DNA of 64,000 bases, taken from contig NZ_JANQVQ010000007.1 of the NCBI RefSeq assembly GCF_030730205.1, positions 1-64,000 of the forward strand, in the 5' to 3' direction. Position 1 is the first letter of the stretch. Each line of letters starts with the position of its first letter. Of the stretch, positions 1 through 9,083 are shown piece after piece. The stretch is from Paraglaciecola sp. (lineage in GTDB: Bacteria; Pseudomonadota; Gammaproteobacteria; Enterobacterales; Alteromonadaceae). Below the pieces are notes generated by a model. That model did no database searches. It worked only from the letters and a program-made list of their open reading frames with translations, and was not told the origin of the DNA. The position numbers and the translations under genes are program-made.

Positions 1-2
1 CG

Positions 3-1307
3 GAAACTAGCCCTCATACCCCGCAGAATCCCGTCACCCTTAAACACCCATCTTGGTGTAAAAATGCGGTGATGTATCAAATTAATACTCGCCAGTTTAC
101 TCATGAGGGCACCTTTACCGCGGTGATTGCTCAGTTGCCTCGATTAAAAGAATTGGGCGTTGATATTATTTATTTGATGCCCATTAACCCCATAGGCCTT
201 AAAAATCGCAAAGGTACTTTAGGTAGCCCCTATGCCGTGCGAGACTATTTAGCGATCAATCCTGAGTTTGGCTCATTGGCGGACTTCAAAGCCTTGGTTG
301 AGGCGATTCATGAGCATGGTATGTACGTGATAGTCGACTGGGTCGCTAATCATAGCGCATGGGATAATGTTTTAGTTGAGCAGCACCCTGAATGGTATAG
401 CACTGATCATCAAGGAGAGTTTCATCCTACTCCTTGGTGGGATTGGGATGACATTATCGATTTTGATTACACTAAAGTAGCATTACGAGAGTATATGGCG
501 CAAGCCATGCAATACTGGGTTGAAGAGGCCGATATTGACGGCTATCGCTGCGATGTGGCTGGCATGGTGCCAAGTGATTTTTGGGTGACAGTGAGGCAAT
601 CGCTGGAACAAATTAAACCGGTGTTAATGCTCGCCGAGTGGGAAACTCGTGATATGCATTATGCTGGATTTGACATGACCTATGCCTGGACTTGGAATGA
701 AGTCATGCACGCAATTTGTATGGGCAAAGGTAAAATAGAAAAGTTGTTTAAGTACTATTCTTGGCACGAAAAATCTTATCCTCGTGAAGCAATTAAAATG
801 ACCTTCGTCAGTAATCACGACAAAAATGCCTGGGACGGCACTGAGTTTGAGCAGTTTGGAGACGGCTTAAAAGCGGCCATAATATTGTCTTTCGTAGGTG
901 ATGGAATGCCGTTAATTTATAACGGTCAAGAAGCGGGTAACACAAAGCGTTTAGCTTTTTTTGAGCGAGATCCTATCCGGTGGCAAGCCCATGAATTAGG
1001 CGATTTTTATCACAAGCTTATCCATCTTAAAAAATCGACCACCGCCTTAGCGAACGGTCAATGGGGCGCGACTATGCGGCACATTGCGAATACTTGCCCG
1101 CGTGATGTGCTGAGTTTTATCCGTGCAGATGAAAATGGTGGCGTTTTAGTGGTGTTAAATTTATCGGCACATGAGCGCGAAATACAATTTATCACGCCTT
1201 TGCAACACAGCACTTACACTGACTTTTTTAGTCAGAAAGTTTTTTGCTACGAAGATAAGGAAATACTTCATTTGTCGCCGTGGGATTATCGAGTTTGGGT
1301 ATGTTAA
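3..1307 (+). CDS. GH13 alpha-amylase-family glycosyl hydrolase (5' end outside window)
   Basis: Retaining alpha-glucosidic enzyme of the GH13 (alpha/beta)8 barrel family. The four conserved regions are visible: DWVANH (I), DGYRCDVAG with the nucleophile Asp at bases 552-554 (II), LAEWE with the acid/base Glu at 636-638 (III) and SNHD with the Asp at 819-821 (IV). A GTG at 69 and an ATG at 72 could serve as starts, but the frame stays open to the left edge and encodes WCKNAVMYQINTRQF across that point. This matches the usual start of the barrel in the family, so the true start is probably upstream and the gene is cut by the window. Whether the enzyme is exported cannot be judged without the N-terminus. 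Exact substrate (maltodextrin, starch or alpha-glucoside) is not determinable here. Confidence 0.88.
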   Translation, partial: ETSPHTPQNPVTLKHPSWCKNAVMYQINTRQFTHEGTFTAVIAQLPRLKELGVDIIYLMPINPIGLKNRKGTLGSPYAVRDYLAINPEFGSLADFKALVEAIHEHGMYVIVDWVANHSAWDNVLVEQHPEWYSTDHQGEFHPTPWWDWDDIIDFDYTKVALREYMAQAMQYWVEEADIDGYRCDVAGMVPSDFWVTVRQSLEQIKPVLMLAEWETRDMHYAGFDMTYAWTWNEVMHAICMGKGKIEKLFKYYSWHEKSYPREAIKMTFVSNHDKNAWDGTEFEQFGDGLKAAIILSFVGDGMPLIYNGQEAGNTKRLAFFERDPIRWQAHELGDFYHKLIHLKKSTTALANGQWGATMRHIANTCPRDVLSFIRADENGGVLVVLNLSAHEREIQFITPLQHSTYTDFFSQKVFCYEDKEILHLSPWDYRVWVC

Positions 1308-1316
1308 TTTGTCGCA

Positions 1317-1341
1317 TTAAAAAGCCGACATCAGTCGGCTT
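1317..1341 (-). terminator. Rho-independent terminator of efpL
   Basis: Perfect 8-bp stem AAGCCGAC/GTCGGCTT with a 4-base loop. Read on the minus strand it is followed by a T run, so it fits the end of efpL. It may also stop the amylase transcript from the other side, though the T tract there is poor. Confidence 0.75.
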
Positions 1342-1364
1342 AGTCTGTTTGTCAATCCCAGAGC

Positions 1365-1934
1365 TTAGTCAGCGCGGCTGATGAACTTACTTTCTTCAGT
1401 GTTAACTCTGACTTTTTCACCACTTGAAATATATTCAGGCACTTGGATGGTTAAACCGGTTGTTAATCTTGCTGGTTTAGTCCGCGCACTGGCGGAAGCA
1501 CCTTTGATAGAAGGGTCAGTTTCTTCAATAACTAAATCAACAGCTGCAGGTAATTCAATACCGACTGGACCTCCTTCAACTAATAAGACTTGTAAACCTT
1601 TGGTTTCTTCGGTGATGAATAAAATTTCATCAGCAATGGTGTCTTTGCCTAAGGGATAAGAGGTGTAATCTTCGTTATCCATAAAGAAGTATTCATCACC
1701 ATCGATGTATGACAAGGTCACTTTGCGGCGGCTAAAATCAACGGTTGTGAGCATTTCATCGGCTTTAAAACTTTCATCAGCTTTGGCACCTGTTGCCACT
1801 TCGTATAAACGCATGCGGTACAAACTAGCACCAGCTCGGCCACTTGGGGTTAATTTATTAATATCTTTGACGAGATAGATTTTGCCGTTGTGTTCAACTG
1901 CGGCGTTCTTTTTAATTTCACTGGCTTTAGGCAT
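1365..1934 (-). CDS. efpL: Elongation factor P-like protein (YeiP/EfpL)
   Basis: Paralogue of EF-P that acts on ribosomes stalled at proline-rich and related motifs. The 189-residue product matches E. coli YeiP along its whole length: N-terminal KOW-like domain beginning MPKASEIKK, a loop with an Arg in [12 protein letters not shown] where EF-P carries its modified Lys, and two OB-type domains ending in [12 protein letters not shown] and [13 protein letters not shown]. The ATG at 1934 is preferred over an upstream in-frame start at 1997 because it has a GGAGA ribosome binding site just upstream and fits the family N-terminus. It is transcribed alone and away from its neighbours. The Arg tip marks it as the YeiP type rather than true EF-P. 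Confidence 0.9.
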   Translation of the reverse strand: MPKASEIKKNAAVEHNGKIYLVKDINKLTPSGRAGASLYRMRLYEVATGAKADESFKADEMLTTVDFSRRKVTLSYIDGDEYFFMDNEDYTSYPLGKDTIADEILFITEETKGLQVLLVEGGPVGIELPAAVDLVIEETDPSIKGASASARTKPARLTTGLTIQVPEYISSGEKVRVNTEESKFISRAD

Positions 1935-2477
1935 GAGCGTTCTCCAAAAAAAGTTGCGCCAGAAAATAGCACGAAAAAAGAAATTGGCAACATACAAAGC
2001 GACTTTTGTCGCTTTCTTTATCTAAGTTAAATTGCAATTTGAGGGGGAGTTAAAATTAGCACATTGTTGGCAGAATGAAGATGAGGGATTAATTGCGTTG
2101 TATGTGCTGCCTAATTTTTAAGTTGTTGAATTTCACCATGTCTGTTACTTCTGCGTTAAATCGCTACCTGCTAATTTGCTTACCTTGATAAAACACAAAG
2201 TGCTGTTGTTGAGCTACGCTGAGCAAAAGAATTGTAAAAAATGTAATTTGTGCGGCAGCACATTTTTAAATAGTGGACTAATTTGGTTTGTCTCATCTCG
2301 ATTTGCAAGATTGACAAAATTTGGCCTAAAGCAGCAGAAAAAATAAATAAGTCATAATCAGACCAACGTAAGCTCCTGCTACATGATTGAGTTTATTCGC
2401 TTTTTTACTCGTTTGTTGAGCACGTTTTTGGCATACTTAGCGCCGAATTATCATCTTAATCCTCTTAATCAGGTCTT
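1935..2477. other. Intergenic region efpL-yoaA
   Basis: No convincing gene was found. It must hold the divergent promoters of efpL and yoaA. A perfect hairpin, AAAGCGAC-TTTT-GTCGCTTT, lies at 1996-2015 in the likely efpL leader. A TTGACA hexamer near 2310 has no good -10 box at normal spacing. Confidence 0.5.
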
Positions 2478-4409
2478 ATGTCACAATCCTCTGTTTTATT
2501 TTCTGCTGATGGTCGTCTTTCACAAGCCATTGCTGGCTTTGTGCCGCGCCAAGCGCAAACTGATATGGCGGTGGCAATTGAAAAATGCATTGAAGACAAG
2601 GTGCCGTTGATCGTAGAAGCGGGCACGGGTACCGGTAAAACCTTCGCTTATCTGGTGCCGGCGATTGAGTCTGATAAAAAAACCATTATTTCGACCGGAA
2701 CAAAAAACCTACAAGAACAACTATTTCATCGTGATTTACCTCTAATTAAAAAGGCCTTAGGCAGCAAAGCCAAAGTCGCTTTGTTAAAGGGCCGCTCAAA
2801 TTACTTGTGTTTGCATCGACTGCGTCAACATGGCGGTAATAGTACCTTGCTAGACGTTAATGTGATGGGGGAGCTTAGTGAAGTAAAACGGTGGTCGTCG
2901 AGCACGAAAACCGGTGATATGGGTGAAATGAAGGGCCTTGCTGAGGATGCTAAAGTCTTACCTTTTGTTACTTCTACGGCAGATAATTGTCTAGGTAAAG
3001 ACTGCCCAGATTATGAAGACTGCTATATGGTTAAAGCACGGCGAAAAGCCCTTGATGCTGACTTAGTGGTGGTTAATCATCATTTGTTTTTTGCCGACAT
3101 GGCCCTCAAGGATACGGGGTTTGGCGAACTGATCCCAGAAGCGGATCTAGTTGTGTTTGATGAAGCTCATCAGATACCCGATATCGCCAGTGAATATTTT
3201 GGAGAAACGTTTTCAAGTCGTCAGTTGCACGATATTTGTCGTGATATTGAAGTGGTATATCGCACGGTGCTAAAAGATGCCAAACAGCTCAGCACAGCGG
3301 CAGATAAATGTAAGATGATAGTGGCAGACTTACGTTTGTTTTTTCCTGAAACTCCGCAAAAAGGCAATTGGCGCCAGATGTTGCTCAGTGAAGAGATACA
3401 GTTGCACATTAGCAAGCTAACGGATAGCTTGGCGGTGTTAGCTGAAGTGACTAAATTACATATTGGCCGAGACAAAGATCTTGATAATCTTTACGAGCGT
3501 GTGCACGAGTCCAAAGGTAAGTTAGACCGTTTAACTAACACTGAACAGCTGGGTGTGAGTTTGTGGTACGAAACCACTCAGCGTCACATCGTGTTGCATC
3601 TTACGCCTTTGAGTATTGCGGCTAAATTTGCCCATTTTATTGCTGAGCCTAAGCGTGCTTGGGTATTTACTTCTGCTACCTTAATGGTAGATAACGCCTT
3701 TACTCACTTTCAACGTCAAATGGGCTTAAAAGACGCGCAAACGCTGTCTTTAGAGAGTCCCTTTGATTACCCCAATCAAGCAATGTTATGTGTTCCGCGT
3801 TTTTTGCCTGAACCTAATGCGCGAGAAATGCGTGAAACCTTGTTGGACATTTCTATCCAATTGATCAAAGCCAGCCGGGGGCGCTGCTTTTTACTCTTTA
3901 CCAGTCATGCAACCTTAAAAGCGATCGCAGCCCAACTTGAAGATAAAGTAGACAATCCCTTATTGGTGCAGGGGTCTACCACCAAACGTGCCTTGTTAGA
4001 CGAGTATTTGAGTAATAAAAAAGCAGTATTACTTGGCACCGGGGCTTTTTGGGAGGGGGTCGACGTACGCGGAGATGATCTGACTTGCGTATTAATTGAT
4101 AAACTGCCTTTTGCATCGCCGGATGATCCTCTGTTACAAGCACGTATAGAAGATTGTCGTAAATCAGGTGGGAATCCCTTTGGTCAGATTCAAATTCCAC
4201 AAGCCGCTATCGCGTTAAAACAAGGGGCGGGTCGATTAATTAGAGATGAAACCGACCGAGGTGTCTTGGTCATTTGTGATAATCGTTTAGTCACTAAAGA
4301 TTACGGAAAAATTTTTGTTGGCAGTTTACCCAATATGCAACGTACCCGTGATTTGTCTAAAGCCGTGGCTTTTTTAAACCAGTTAAATAGTGAAGAGGAA
4401 AATTCATGA
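2478..4409 (+). CDS. yoaA: DinG-family ATP-dependent DNA helicase YoaA
   Basis: XPD/DinG-type superfamily 2 helicase with an iron-sulfur cluster. In E. coli YoaA pairs with the HolC subunit of DNA polymerase III and helps rescue damaged forks. The 643 residues carry Walker A AGTGTGKT (48-55), four Cys for the 4Fe-4S cluster (C111, C171, C176, C182), the DEAH box (228-231) and C-terminal helicase motifs around GTGAFWEGVDV and GAGRLIRDETDRG. Length and the FGELIPEAD segment fit YoaA better than the longer DinG. The stop overlaps the tsaB start as ATGA, so the two are translationally coupled, as in the E. coli neighbourhood (where yoaB lies between them). Confidence 0.92.
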   Translation: MSQSSVLFSADGRLSQAIAGFVPRQAQTDMAVAIEKCIEDKVPLIVEAGTGTGKTFAYLVPAIESDKKTIISTGTKNLQEQLFHRDLPLIKKALGSKAKVALLKGRSNYLCLHRLRQHGGNSTLLDVNVMGELSEVKRWSSSTKTGDMGEMKGLAEDAKVLPFVTSTADNCLGKDCPDYEDCYMVKARRKALDADLVVVNHHLFFADMALKDTGFGELIPEADLVVFDEAHQIPDIASEYFGETFSSRQLHDICRDIEVVYRTVLKDAKQLSTAADKCKMIVADLRLFFPETPQKGNWRQMLLSEEIQLHISKLTDSLAVLAEVTKLHIGRDKDLDNLYERVHESKGKLDRLTNTEQLGVSLWYETTQRHIVLHLTPLSIAAKFAHFIAEPKRAWVFTSATLMVDNAFTHFQRQMGLKDAQTLSLESPFDYPNQAMLCVPRFLPEPNAREMRETLLDISIQLIKASRGRCFLLFTSHATLKAIAAQLEDKVDNPLLVQGSTTKRALLDEYLSNKKAVLLGTGAFWEGVDVRGDDLTCVLIDKLPFASPDDPLLQARIEDCRKSGGNPFGQIQIPQAAIALKQGAGRLIRDETDRGVLVICDNRLVTKDYGKIFVGSLPNMQRTRDLSKAVAFLNQLNSEEENS

Positions 4410-5092
4410 ATTGTTTGTTGCTTGATACGGCCACAGAAGCCTGCTCGGTCGCCCTGCAGATTCAGGGGCAAGCGTTGACCCGGTTTGAAATATGCCCTCA
4501 ACAACACAGTCAGCGCATATTACCTATGGTCGACGAGGTGTTAAAGGAAGGGCGCGCGGTATTAAATCAACTCGATTTTTTAGGATTTGGGCAAGGACCA
4601 GGTAGTTTCACTGGGGTACGTATTGCAACAGGGATATTACAAGGTTTGGCACTTGGTTCTGAATTGCCGGTAGTAGGGGTTTCTACTTTAGCGGCAATGG
4701 CGCAGCAAGCGATTGTGACTCAAGATGCTCAAGAGGTCTATTGCGCGATTGATGCTCGGATGGGTGAGGTATATTTTGCTCATTATATTGCTCAAGATGG
4801 ACTTGCCATCTTGCAAGGCGCAGAACAAGTGTTGCCACCCGAGTCTGCTATTGAGTTGATGACTACAAACAATCCAGTAGTTGGTGTTGGTACAGGATGG
4901 GCGGCTTATCCGCACATGCAACCTCAGCACAACTTTAGCATGGCAACGGCTATTCTTTATCCCAATGCAGAGTTTATGCTGCCTCTTGCCCATGCGCTTT
5001 TTGCGCAAGGAAAAGTCAGCAATGCCGAACACGTTCAACCTGTTTATTTACGTGATACCGTCACGTGGAAAAAGCTGCCGGGCCGAGAATAG
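4406..5092 (+). CDS. tsaB: tRNA t6A37 biosynthesis protein TsaB
   Basis: ASKHA-fold protein that pairs with the catalytic subunit TsaD, together with TsaE and TsaC, to make N6-threonylcarbamoyladenosine at position 37 of ANN-decoding tRNAs. The 228 residues open with LLLDTATEACSVAL and contain the conserved FGQGPGSFTGVRI segment, both typical of TsaB (formerly YeaZ). The start overlaps the yoaA stop by four bases. Full length for the family. No transcription terminator is visible behind it, so reading into the next small gene is possible. Confidence 0.93.
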   Translation: MNCLLLDTATEACSVALQIQGQALTRFEICPQQHSQRILPMVDEVLKEGRAVLNQLDFLGFGQGPGSFTGVRIATGILQGLALGSELPVVGVSTLAAMAQQAIVTQDAQEVYCAIDARMGEVYFAHYIAQDGLAILQGAEQVLPPESAIELMTTNNPVVGVGTGWAAYPHMQPQHNFSMATAILYPNAEFMLPLAHALFAQGKVSNAEHVQPVYLRDTVTWKKLPGRE

Positions 5093-5226
5093 CAAATCAC
5101 CACATTGGAACAATTTTTGCGATAGCTTTTTAGTTAGTGGCGATTGTTTGCCGCATTTTAGTTCTTGGAGTTTTACCTTGGGCAAGGAACTACCACAAGT
5201 GAACCAACCTATTAAGTGAGGAAAAG

Positions 5227-5535
5227 GTGGCGCTAGAGTCTTCTGGATTATCGTTAATTAGCTCGATAGGCGTGCCTGCCACCAGGAAGGATGTTGCTCG
5301 CGTACCTCCGCCCACCCCAGATAAACCAAGCTCTCAAGCCACAGCAGAACTTGTGGTTCTTCGTCAAGGCAGTGAGCCTGTATTTAAGCAAGCAGAAGCG
5401 TTTCGAGAAACCACCGACAAGATCAGTGCGGGTGGTCTGAAGGAGCGGGTTGCAATTGAGGCTTATCAATCCATTGCGAAAGAACAACAACGCCAAGATA
5501 TTCAACAATTGCTTGGCGTTGATACTTTTGTGTGA
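5227..5535 (+). CDS. Small conserved-looking protein of unknown function
   Basis: Protein of 102 residues begun by GTG with a well-placed GAGGAAAAG ribosome binding site. It is soluble, with no signal peptide or membrane segment. The N-terminal half is low in complexity and Pro/Ser-rich (PPPTPDKPSS); the C-terminal half is a charged, probably helical segment that ends in LLGVDTFV. It sits between tsaB and the Slp lipoprotein, a place that is empty in E. coli. The ribosome binding site and lack of a competing frame support a real gene. I do not recognise the family and assign no function. Confidence 0.65.
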   Translation: MALESSGLSLISSIGVPATRKDVARVPPPTPDKPSSQATAELVVLRQGSEPVFKQAEAFRETTDKISAGGLKERVAIEAYQSIAKEQQRQDIQQLLGVDTFV

Positions 5536-5635
5536 ACTAAAATTGCCTTTATTCGTTCAAATACAATAAGACTGGCATTTTTTAAGCAAAAAAGTATGTT
5601 AGTTTGTGTCCCATATATTCGAGTCGAGGTTTGCA

Positions 5636-6241
5636 ATGTATAAACGTATTTGTTTAGTGGTCTTAGCTTTATTGGTTTCGGCCTGTTCAACAATTCCTGA
5701 ACGTATCCAAGTGCCAGAGGGCACGAATTTAGTCAGTTACCAAGATGCCGCATCTAAATCCACGCAGTTAGCGGGGCAAAAAGCCCGTTGGGGCGGGGTT
5801 GTGGCTAAAATTGAAAACAAGGCCGAAAACACCGTGCTAGAAGTGGTTTATTATCCCCTTAAAAGCTATGGGCGTCCTATCGCAGGCGATGAAAGTATTG
5901 GCCGTTTTAAAGTATATGTAGACGGATTCATGGATCCAATGGTGTACAAAGTAGGTCGTAGTATGACATTTACGGGTGAATTCTCTGGTTTGGAAGAGGG
6001 GCTAGTGGGAGAACATAAATACGTATTTCCTACCCTGCAAAACGCAAATTACTACTTATGGCAAGACATTCAACAAGTTGATGTGACATCAGTACATGTA
6101 TGGCCCTATGATTATTGGAGTGGCTGGTATCCCAGACCTTACACTCGCGGCGTATACATTCGCTCGACCGGGCGGGCGACTATGCCAGCTGGCGCAGCAA
6201 CGAAACCCTTACCGGTAAAGACAGAAAGAGCTAAACAATAG
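5636..6241 (+). CDS. Slp-family outer-membrane lipoprotein
   Basis: Lipoprotein of the Slp/YeaY family, whose E. coli member Slp is an outer-membrane protein induced by starvation. Starting at the ATG at 5636 (GAGG ribosome binding site) the 201 residues begin with a lysine/arginine n-region, a hydrophobic stretch and the lipobox LVSAC with the lipidated Cys at residue 17. An upstream in-frame start at 5606 would add ten residues in front of the signal peptide and is unlikely. Conserved Slp features follow: ARWGGVVAKIEN, GRFKVYVDGFMDP and a late aromatic segment. The location after tsaB and before fadD equals that of yeaY in E. coli. Confidence 0.85.
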   Translation: MYKRICLVVLALLVSACSTIPERIQVPEGTNLVSYQDAASKSTQLAGQKARWGGVVAKIENKAENTVLEVVYYPLKSYGRPIAGDESIGRFKVYVDGFMDPMVYKVGRSMTFTGEFSGLEEGLVGEHKYVFPTLQNANYYLWQDIQQVDVTSVHVWPYDYWSGWYPRPYTRGVYIRSTGRATMPAGAATKPLPVKTERAKQ

Positions 6242-6280
6242 TTGGTCCTTTTTTGCCGTAAAGCGGCAAGTGTTACGATG

Positions 6281-6307
6281 AAAGCGGCAATTGAATGCCG
6301 CTTTTTT
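6281..6307 (+). terminator. Rho-independent terminator after slp-like gene
   Basis: Stem AAAGCGGCA/TGCCGCTTT with a 6-base loop followed by a T run. A second, smaller repeat of the same bases (TTGCCG/CGGCAA, 6253-6269) sits just upstream and could form an alternative fold. Confidence 0.8.
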
Positions 6308-6368
6308 ATTGCTTACTGTTTACCAATTCAAAGCAGACTTGTGAGTCAAGTTGCACAAAGGAGAACAT

Positions 6369-7217
6369 ATGCGAGAGTTAAGTTTCACCTTAAGCCATCT
6401 CACGTTGAGAGGATTGGGCTTAGGCGATCCGCAAAAACCGATGATCCTTGCATTACATGGATGGTTAGATAATGCTGCGAGTTTTATTCCTTTATCTCAG
6501 TACTTAACTGACTATTACATTGTGGCAATCGATATTACCGGGCATGGTTTGTCTGATCATCGCGCTAAAGGTAGCCATTATCACCAGATAGACTTTGTGC
6601 ACGATATTCACGAATTAGTTGAAAGCCAAGACTGGCCTCCCTTTATCTTAATGGGACATTCAATGGGAGGCATCATAGCCTCTTACTATGCCAGTTGTTT
6701 CCCTGAAAAAGTACGTCAGTTGATATCAATTGAGTCGTTTGGACCGATGAGTAAAGAGCCCTCATCGAGTCCTGCGCAACTCAGAGAATCTATTGAAAGT
6801 CGATTAAAAGCGAATTCGTCTGCCGCCAAACATCCAACTAGTCTAGAATCAACCATAGAGGCGCGGTCAAAAGCGGGTGATATGAGTGAAGCGTCTGCAA
6901 CGTTGTTGGTGAATAGAAACATTGAAGCCCGAGATGGACAGTATTTTTTTAAGACCGACCGTCGATTACGAACTATTTCTTCTACTCGTATAACGGAGAG
7001 CCAAGCGGAAGCATTTATGCGCTCTATTGCCTGTCCAATGCTAGTAATATTGGGTGATAAGGGTTATGAATCCATGAAAAAAGCGCTATCAAACCGAAAA
7101 AGCTGGGTTGCAAATAGCCACATAATTGAATGTGAGGGGCATCATCACCTGCATATGGACGACCCAATTTCGGTATCAAACTACATTAATGGCTTTTTAT
7201 TGGGCAAAATTGCGTAA
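6369..7217 (+). CDS. Alpha/beta-fold hydrolase (serine hydrolase-like)
   Basis: Cytosolic alpha/beta hydrolase of 282 residues. Oxyanion-hole HGW at 30-32, nucleophile elbow GHSMGG with Ser98, a late ILGDKG strand carrying the acid, and a C-terminal GHHHLHMD with the catalytic His are all present. The layout resembles the serine hydrolase-like (SERHL) group and other esterase relatives; the substrate cannot be named. The ATG at 6369 follows an AAAGGAG ribosome binding site at ideal distance, so the in-frame TTG at 6351 is rejected. Its place directly before fadD hints at lipid or ester metabolism, but that is only inference from position. Confidence 0.85.
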   Translation: MRELSFTLSHLTLRGLGLGDPQKPMILALHGWLDNAASFIPLSQYLTDYYIVAIDITGHGLSDHRAKGSHYHQIDFVHDIHELVESQDWPPFILMGHSMGGIIASYYASCFPEKVRQLISIESFGPMSKEPSSSPAQLRESIESRLKANSSAAKHPTSLESTIEARSKAGDMSEASATLLVNRNIEARDGQYFFKTDRRLRTISSTRITESQAEAFMRSIACPMLVILGDKGYESMKKALSNRKSWVANSHIIECEGHHHLHMDDPISVSNYINGFLLGKIA

Positions 7218-7273
7218 ATGTTAATCGATTGTTTATTAGTTGATTTATCTTTGCGGCTGCTTTGGTTAGAATC

Positions 7274-7290
7274 AACTGGTCGTACCCCTT
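7274..7290 (+). promoter_or_regulatory. Predicted FadR operator in the fadD promoter region
   Basis: AACTGGTCGTACCCCTT matches the E. coli FadR consensus AACTGGTCGGACCAGTT at 14 of 17 positions, with the left half-site perfect. It lies 68 bases before the fadD start. A possible -10 box (TAGAAT, 7267-7272) abuts it, which would suit repression. The matching regulator FadR is encoded at 15478. Confidence 0.65.
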
Positions 7291-7357
7291 AATAAATTAT
7301 TTGTAGTTTGGTAATGATGATAGCTACAAAGATAAATGAGTTGTGCCTGGAGGCAAA

Positions 7358-9013
7358 GTGGAAAAAATCTGGTTAAAAAGTTACGCCCCTACTATGCCAG
7401 CAGAAATAGATCCTGATCGTTATTCTTCAGTCGTTGATATTTTTGAGCAGTCAATAAAGAAATATGCAACTAATACCAGCTACATCAATATGGGTAAAAG
7501 TATGACTTTTGCTGAATTAGATGAGCAATCACAACACTTCGCTGCGTACTTACAAAACTCGGGACTCAAAAAAGGTGATGCCGTTGCCATTATGATGCCC
7601 AATTTGCTGCAATATCCGGTGGCCTTATTTGGTGTATTGCGTGCCGGTATGGTTGTGGTTAACGTCAATCCGTTGTACACAGCTCGTGAGCTGCAACACC
7701 AATTAAAAGACGCTGATGCCAAAGCGATTGTTATAGTAGAGAATTTTGCGCATACCCTAAGTGAGGTCATTAAAAATACCAATGTTAAGTCGGTTTTACT
7801 GACTTCTCTGGGCGACATGTTGCCACCAATCAAAAAATGGCTAACAAATTTTGTCGTTAAGTATGTCAAAAAGCTGGTGCCAAAATACCACCTGCCACAA
7901 GCTGAGTCGTTTATTGATGCCGTTAAATCTGGGCGAAATCATGCCTACACTAGACCGCAATTGAGCGGCGATGATATTGCGTTTTTGCAATATACCGGCG
8001 GCACCACTGGTGTATCTAAAGGCGCAATGTTAACTCATCGGAATATTGTTGCTAACTTAGAGCAAATATCTACGGTGCTTGAAACTGCCATCACCCCAGG
8101 TAAAGAACAAGTGGTCACCGCGCTACCGCTTTACCATATCTTTGCGTTGCAGGCCAATTGCCTGACTTTCGTTAAGTATGGTTGTACAAATTTGCTGATC
8201 ACTAACCCCAGAGATATGCCGGGCTTTGTGAAAGAGTTAGCTAATTTCCCCTTTACCGTTTTGACTGGTGTTAACACGCTATTTAATGGTCTGTTGAATA
8301 CCCCTGGTTTTGATCAACTCGATTTCAGTCGCTTAAACTTTGCTTTAGGGGGCGGAATGGCAGTACAAAAAGCCGTTGCTGAGCGTTGGCAGAAGGTAAC
8401 AGGCCATGTTTTACTTGAGGGATATGGGCTCACAGAGTGTTGTCCAGTGGTGACGGTAAACCCCCCTAGTATTAAAGAATACAAAGGCTCCATTGGTCTA
8501 CCTGTTGCGTCGACCAATATAAAATTGGTTGACGAGGCGGGTAAAGAAGTTGCGCTCGGTGAACCGGGGGAAATGTTAGTTAAAGGGCCGCAAGTGATGT
8601 TGGGCTATTTAAATCGTCCTGAAGCGACCCAAGAGATGATTGTCGACGGGTGGTTGGCAACAGGCGATATCGCTCGTTGTGATGAAGAGGGTTACTTTTA
8701 TATCGTCGATCGCAAAAAAGACATGATTTTAGTCTCGGGTTTTAACGTGTTTCCTAACGAAATAGAAGAGGTGGCGGCTATGCACCCGAATGTGGTCGAA
8801 GTGGCTGCTGTAGGTGTTCCAAATGAGGCTACGGGTGAATTAGTTAAGCTTTTTGTGGTAAGACGGAATGAGTCTTTAACGGAAAAAGAGTTGATTGATC
8901 ACTGCCGTATTCATCTAACCGCTTACAAAGTTCCGAAAAAAGTTGAGTTTAGAGACGAGCTTCCTAAAACTAATGTTGGTAAGATACTGCGCAGAGAGCT
9001 TCGTGATAAGTAA
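7358..9013 (+). CDS. fadD: Long-chain fatty acid-CoA ligase FadD
   Basis: Activates long-chain fatty acids to acyl-CoA with ATP at the inner membrane, the entry step for beta-oxidation. The 551 residues match E. coli FadD closely, with the AMP-binding motif [11 protein letters not shown] at 212-222, the [10 protein letters not shown] motif, the [15 protein letters not shown] hinge region and the C-terminal [15 protein letters not shown] Lys motif. The GTG at 7358 is chosen because a TGGAGG ribosome binding site precedes it and VEKIWLKSY aligns with the E. coli start; the GTG at 7343 would lie inside that site's spacing. Neighbours fadD-rnd are as in E. coli. Probably repressed by FadR through the site at 7274. 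Confidence 0.96.
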   Translation: MEKIWLKSYAPTMPAEIDPDRYSSVVDIFEQSIKKYATNTSYINMGKSMTFAELDEQSQHFAAYLQNSGLKKGDAVAIMMPNLLQYPVALFGVLRAGMVVVNVNPLYTARELQHQLKDADAKAIVIVENFAHTLSEVIKNTNVKSVLLTSLGDMLPPIKKWLTNFVVKYVKKLVPKYHLPQAESFIDAVKSGRNHAYTRPQLSGDDIAFLQYTGGTTGVSKGAMLTHRNIVANLEQISTVLETAITPGKEQVVTALPLYHIFALQANCLTFVKYGCTNLLITNPRDMPGFVKELANFPFTVLTGVNTLFNGLLNTPGFDQLDFSRLNFALGGGMAVQKAVAERWQKVTGHVLLEGYGLTECCPVVTVNPPSIKEYKGSIGLPVASTNIKLVDEAGKEVALGEPGEMLVKGPQVMLGYLNRPEATQEMIVDGWLATGDIARCDEEGYFYIVDRKKDMILVSGFNVFPNEIEEVAAMHPNVVEVAAVGVPNEATGELVKLFVVRRNESLTEKELIDHCRIHLTAYKVPKKVEFRDELPKTNVGKILRRELRDK

Positions 9014-9041
9014 CTTTTAACTTAACACCACGTATTACGAT

Positions 9042-9067
9042 AAAAAGCCGGCTTCTGCCGGTTTTTT
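9042..9067 (+). terminator. Rho-independent terminator after fadD
   Basis: CCGGC/GCCGG stem extended by A-T pairs, loop TTCT, followed by six T. Confidence 0.85.
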
Positions 9068-9083
9068 ACTATTTTGGAATGCT

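Noticed and set aside
2309-2345. Promoter for yoaA built on TTGACA near 2310
   Set aside because: No acceptable -10 box at 16-18 bases; left as an unassigned hexamer.
2383-2610. Open frame of 75 codons in front of and into yoaA
   Set aside because: It overlaps yoaA in another frame, lacks a ribosome binding site and ends inside a clearly coding region.
4881-5219. Open frame running from the end of tsaB into the gap before the small unknown gene
   Set aside because: Most of it is tsaB read in another frame, and it has no ribosome binding site or protein-like pattern.
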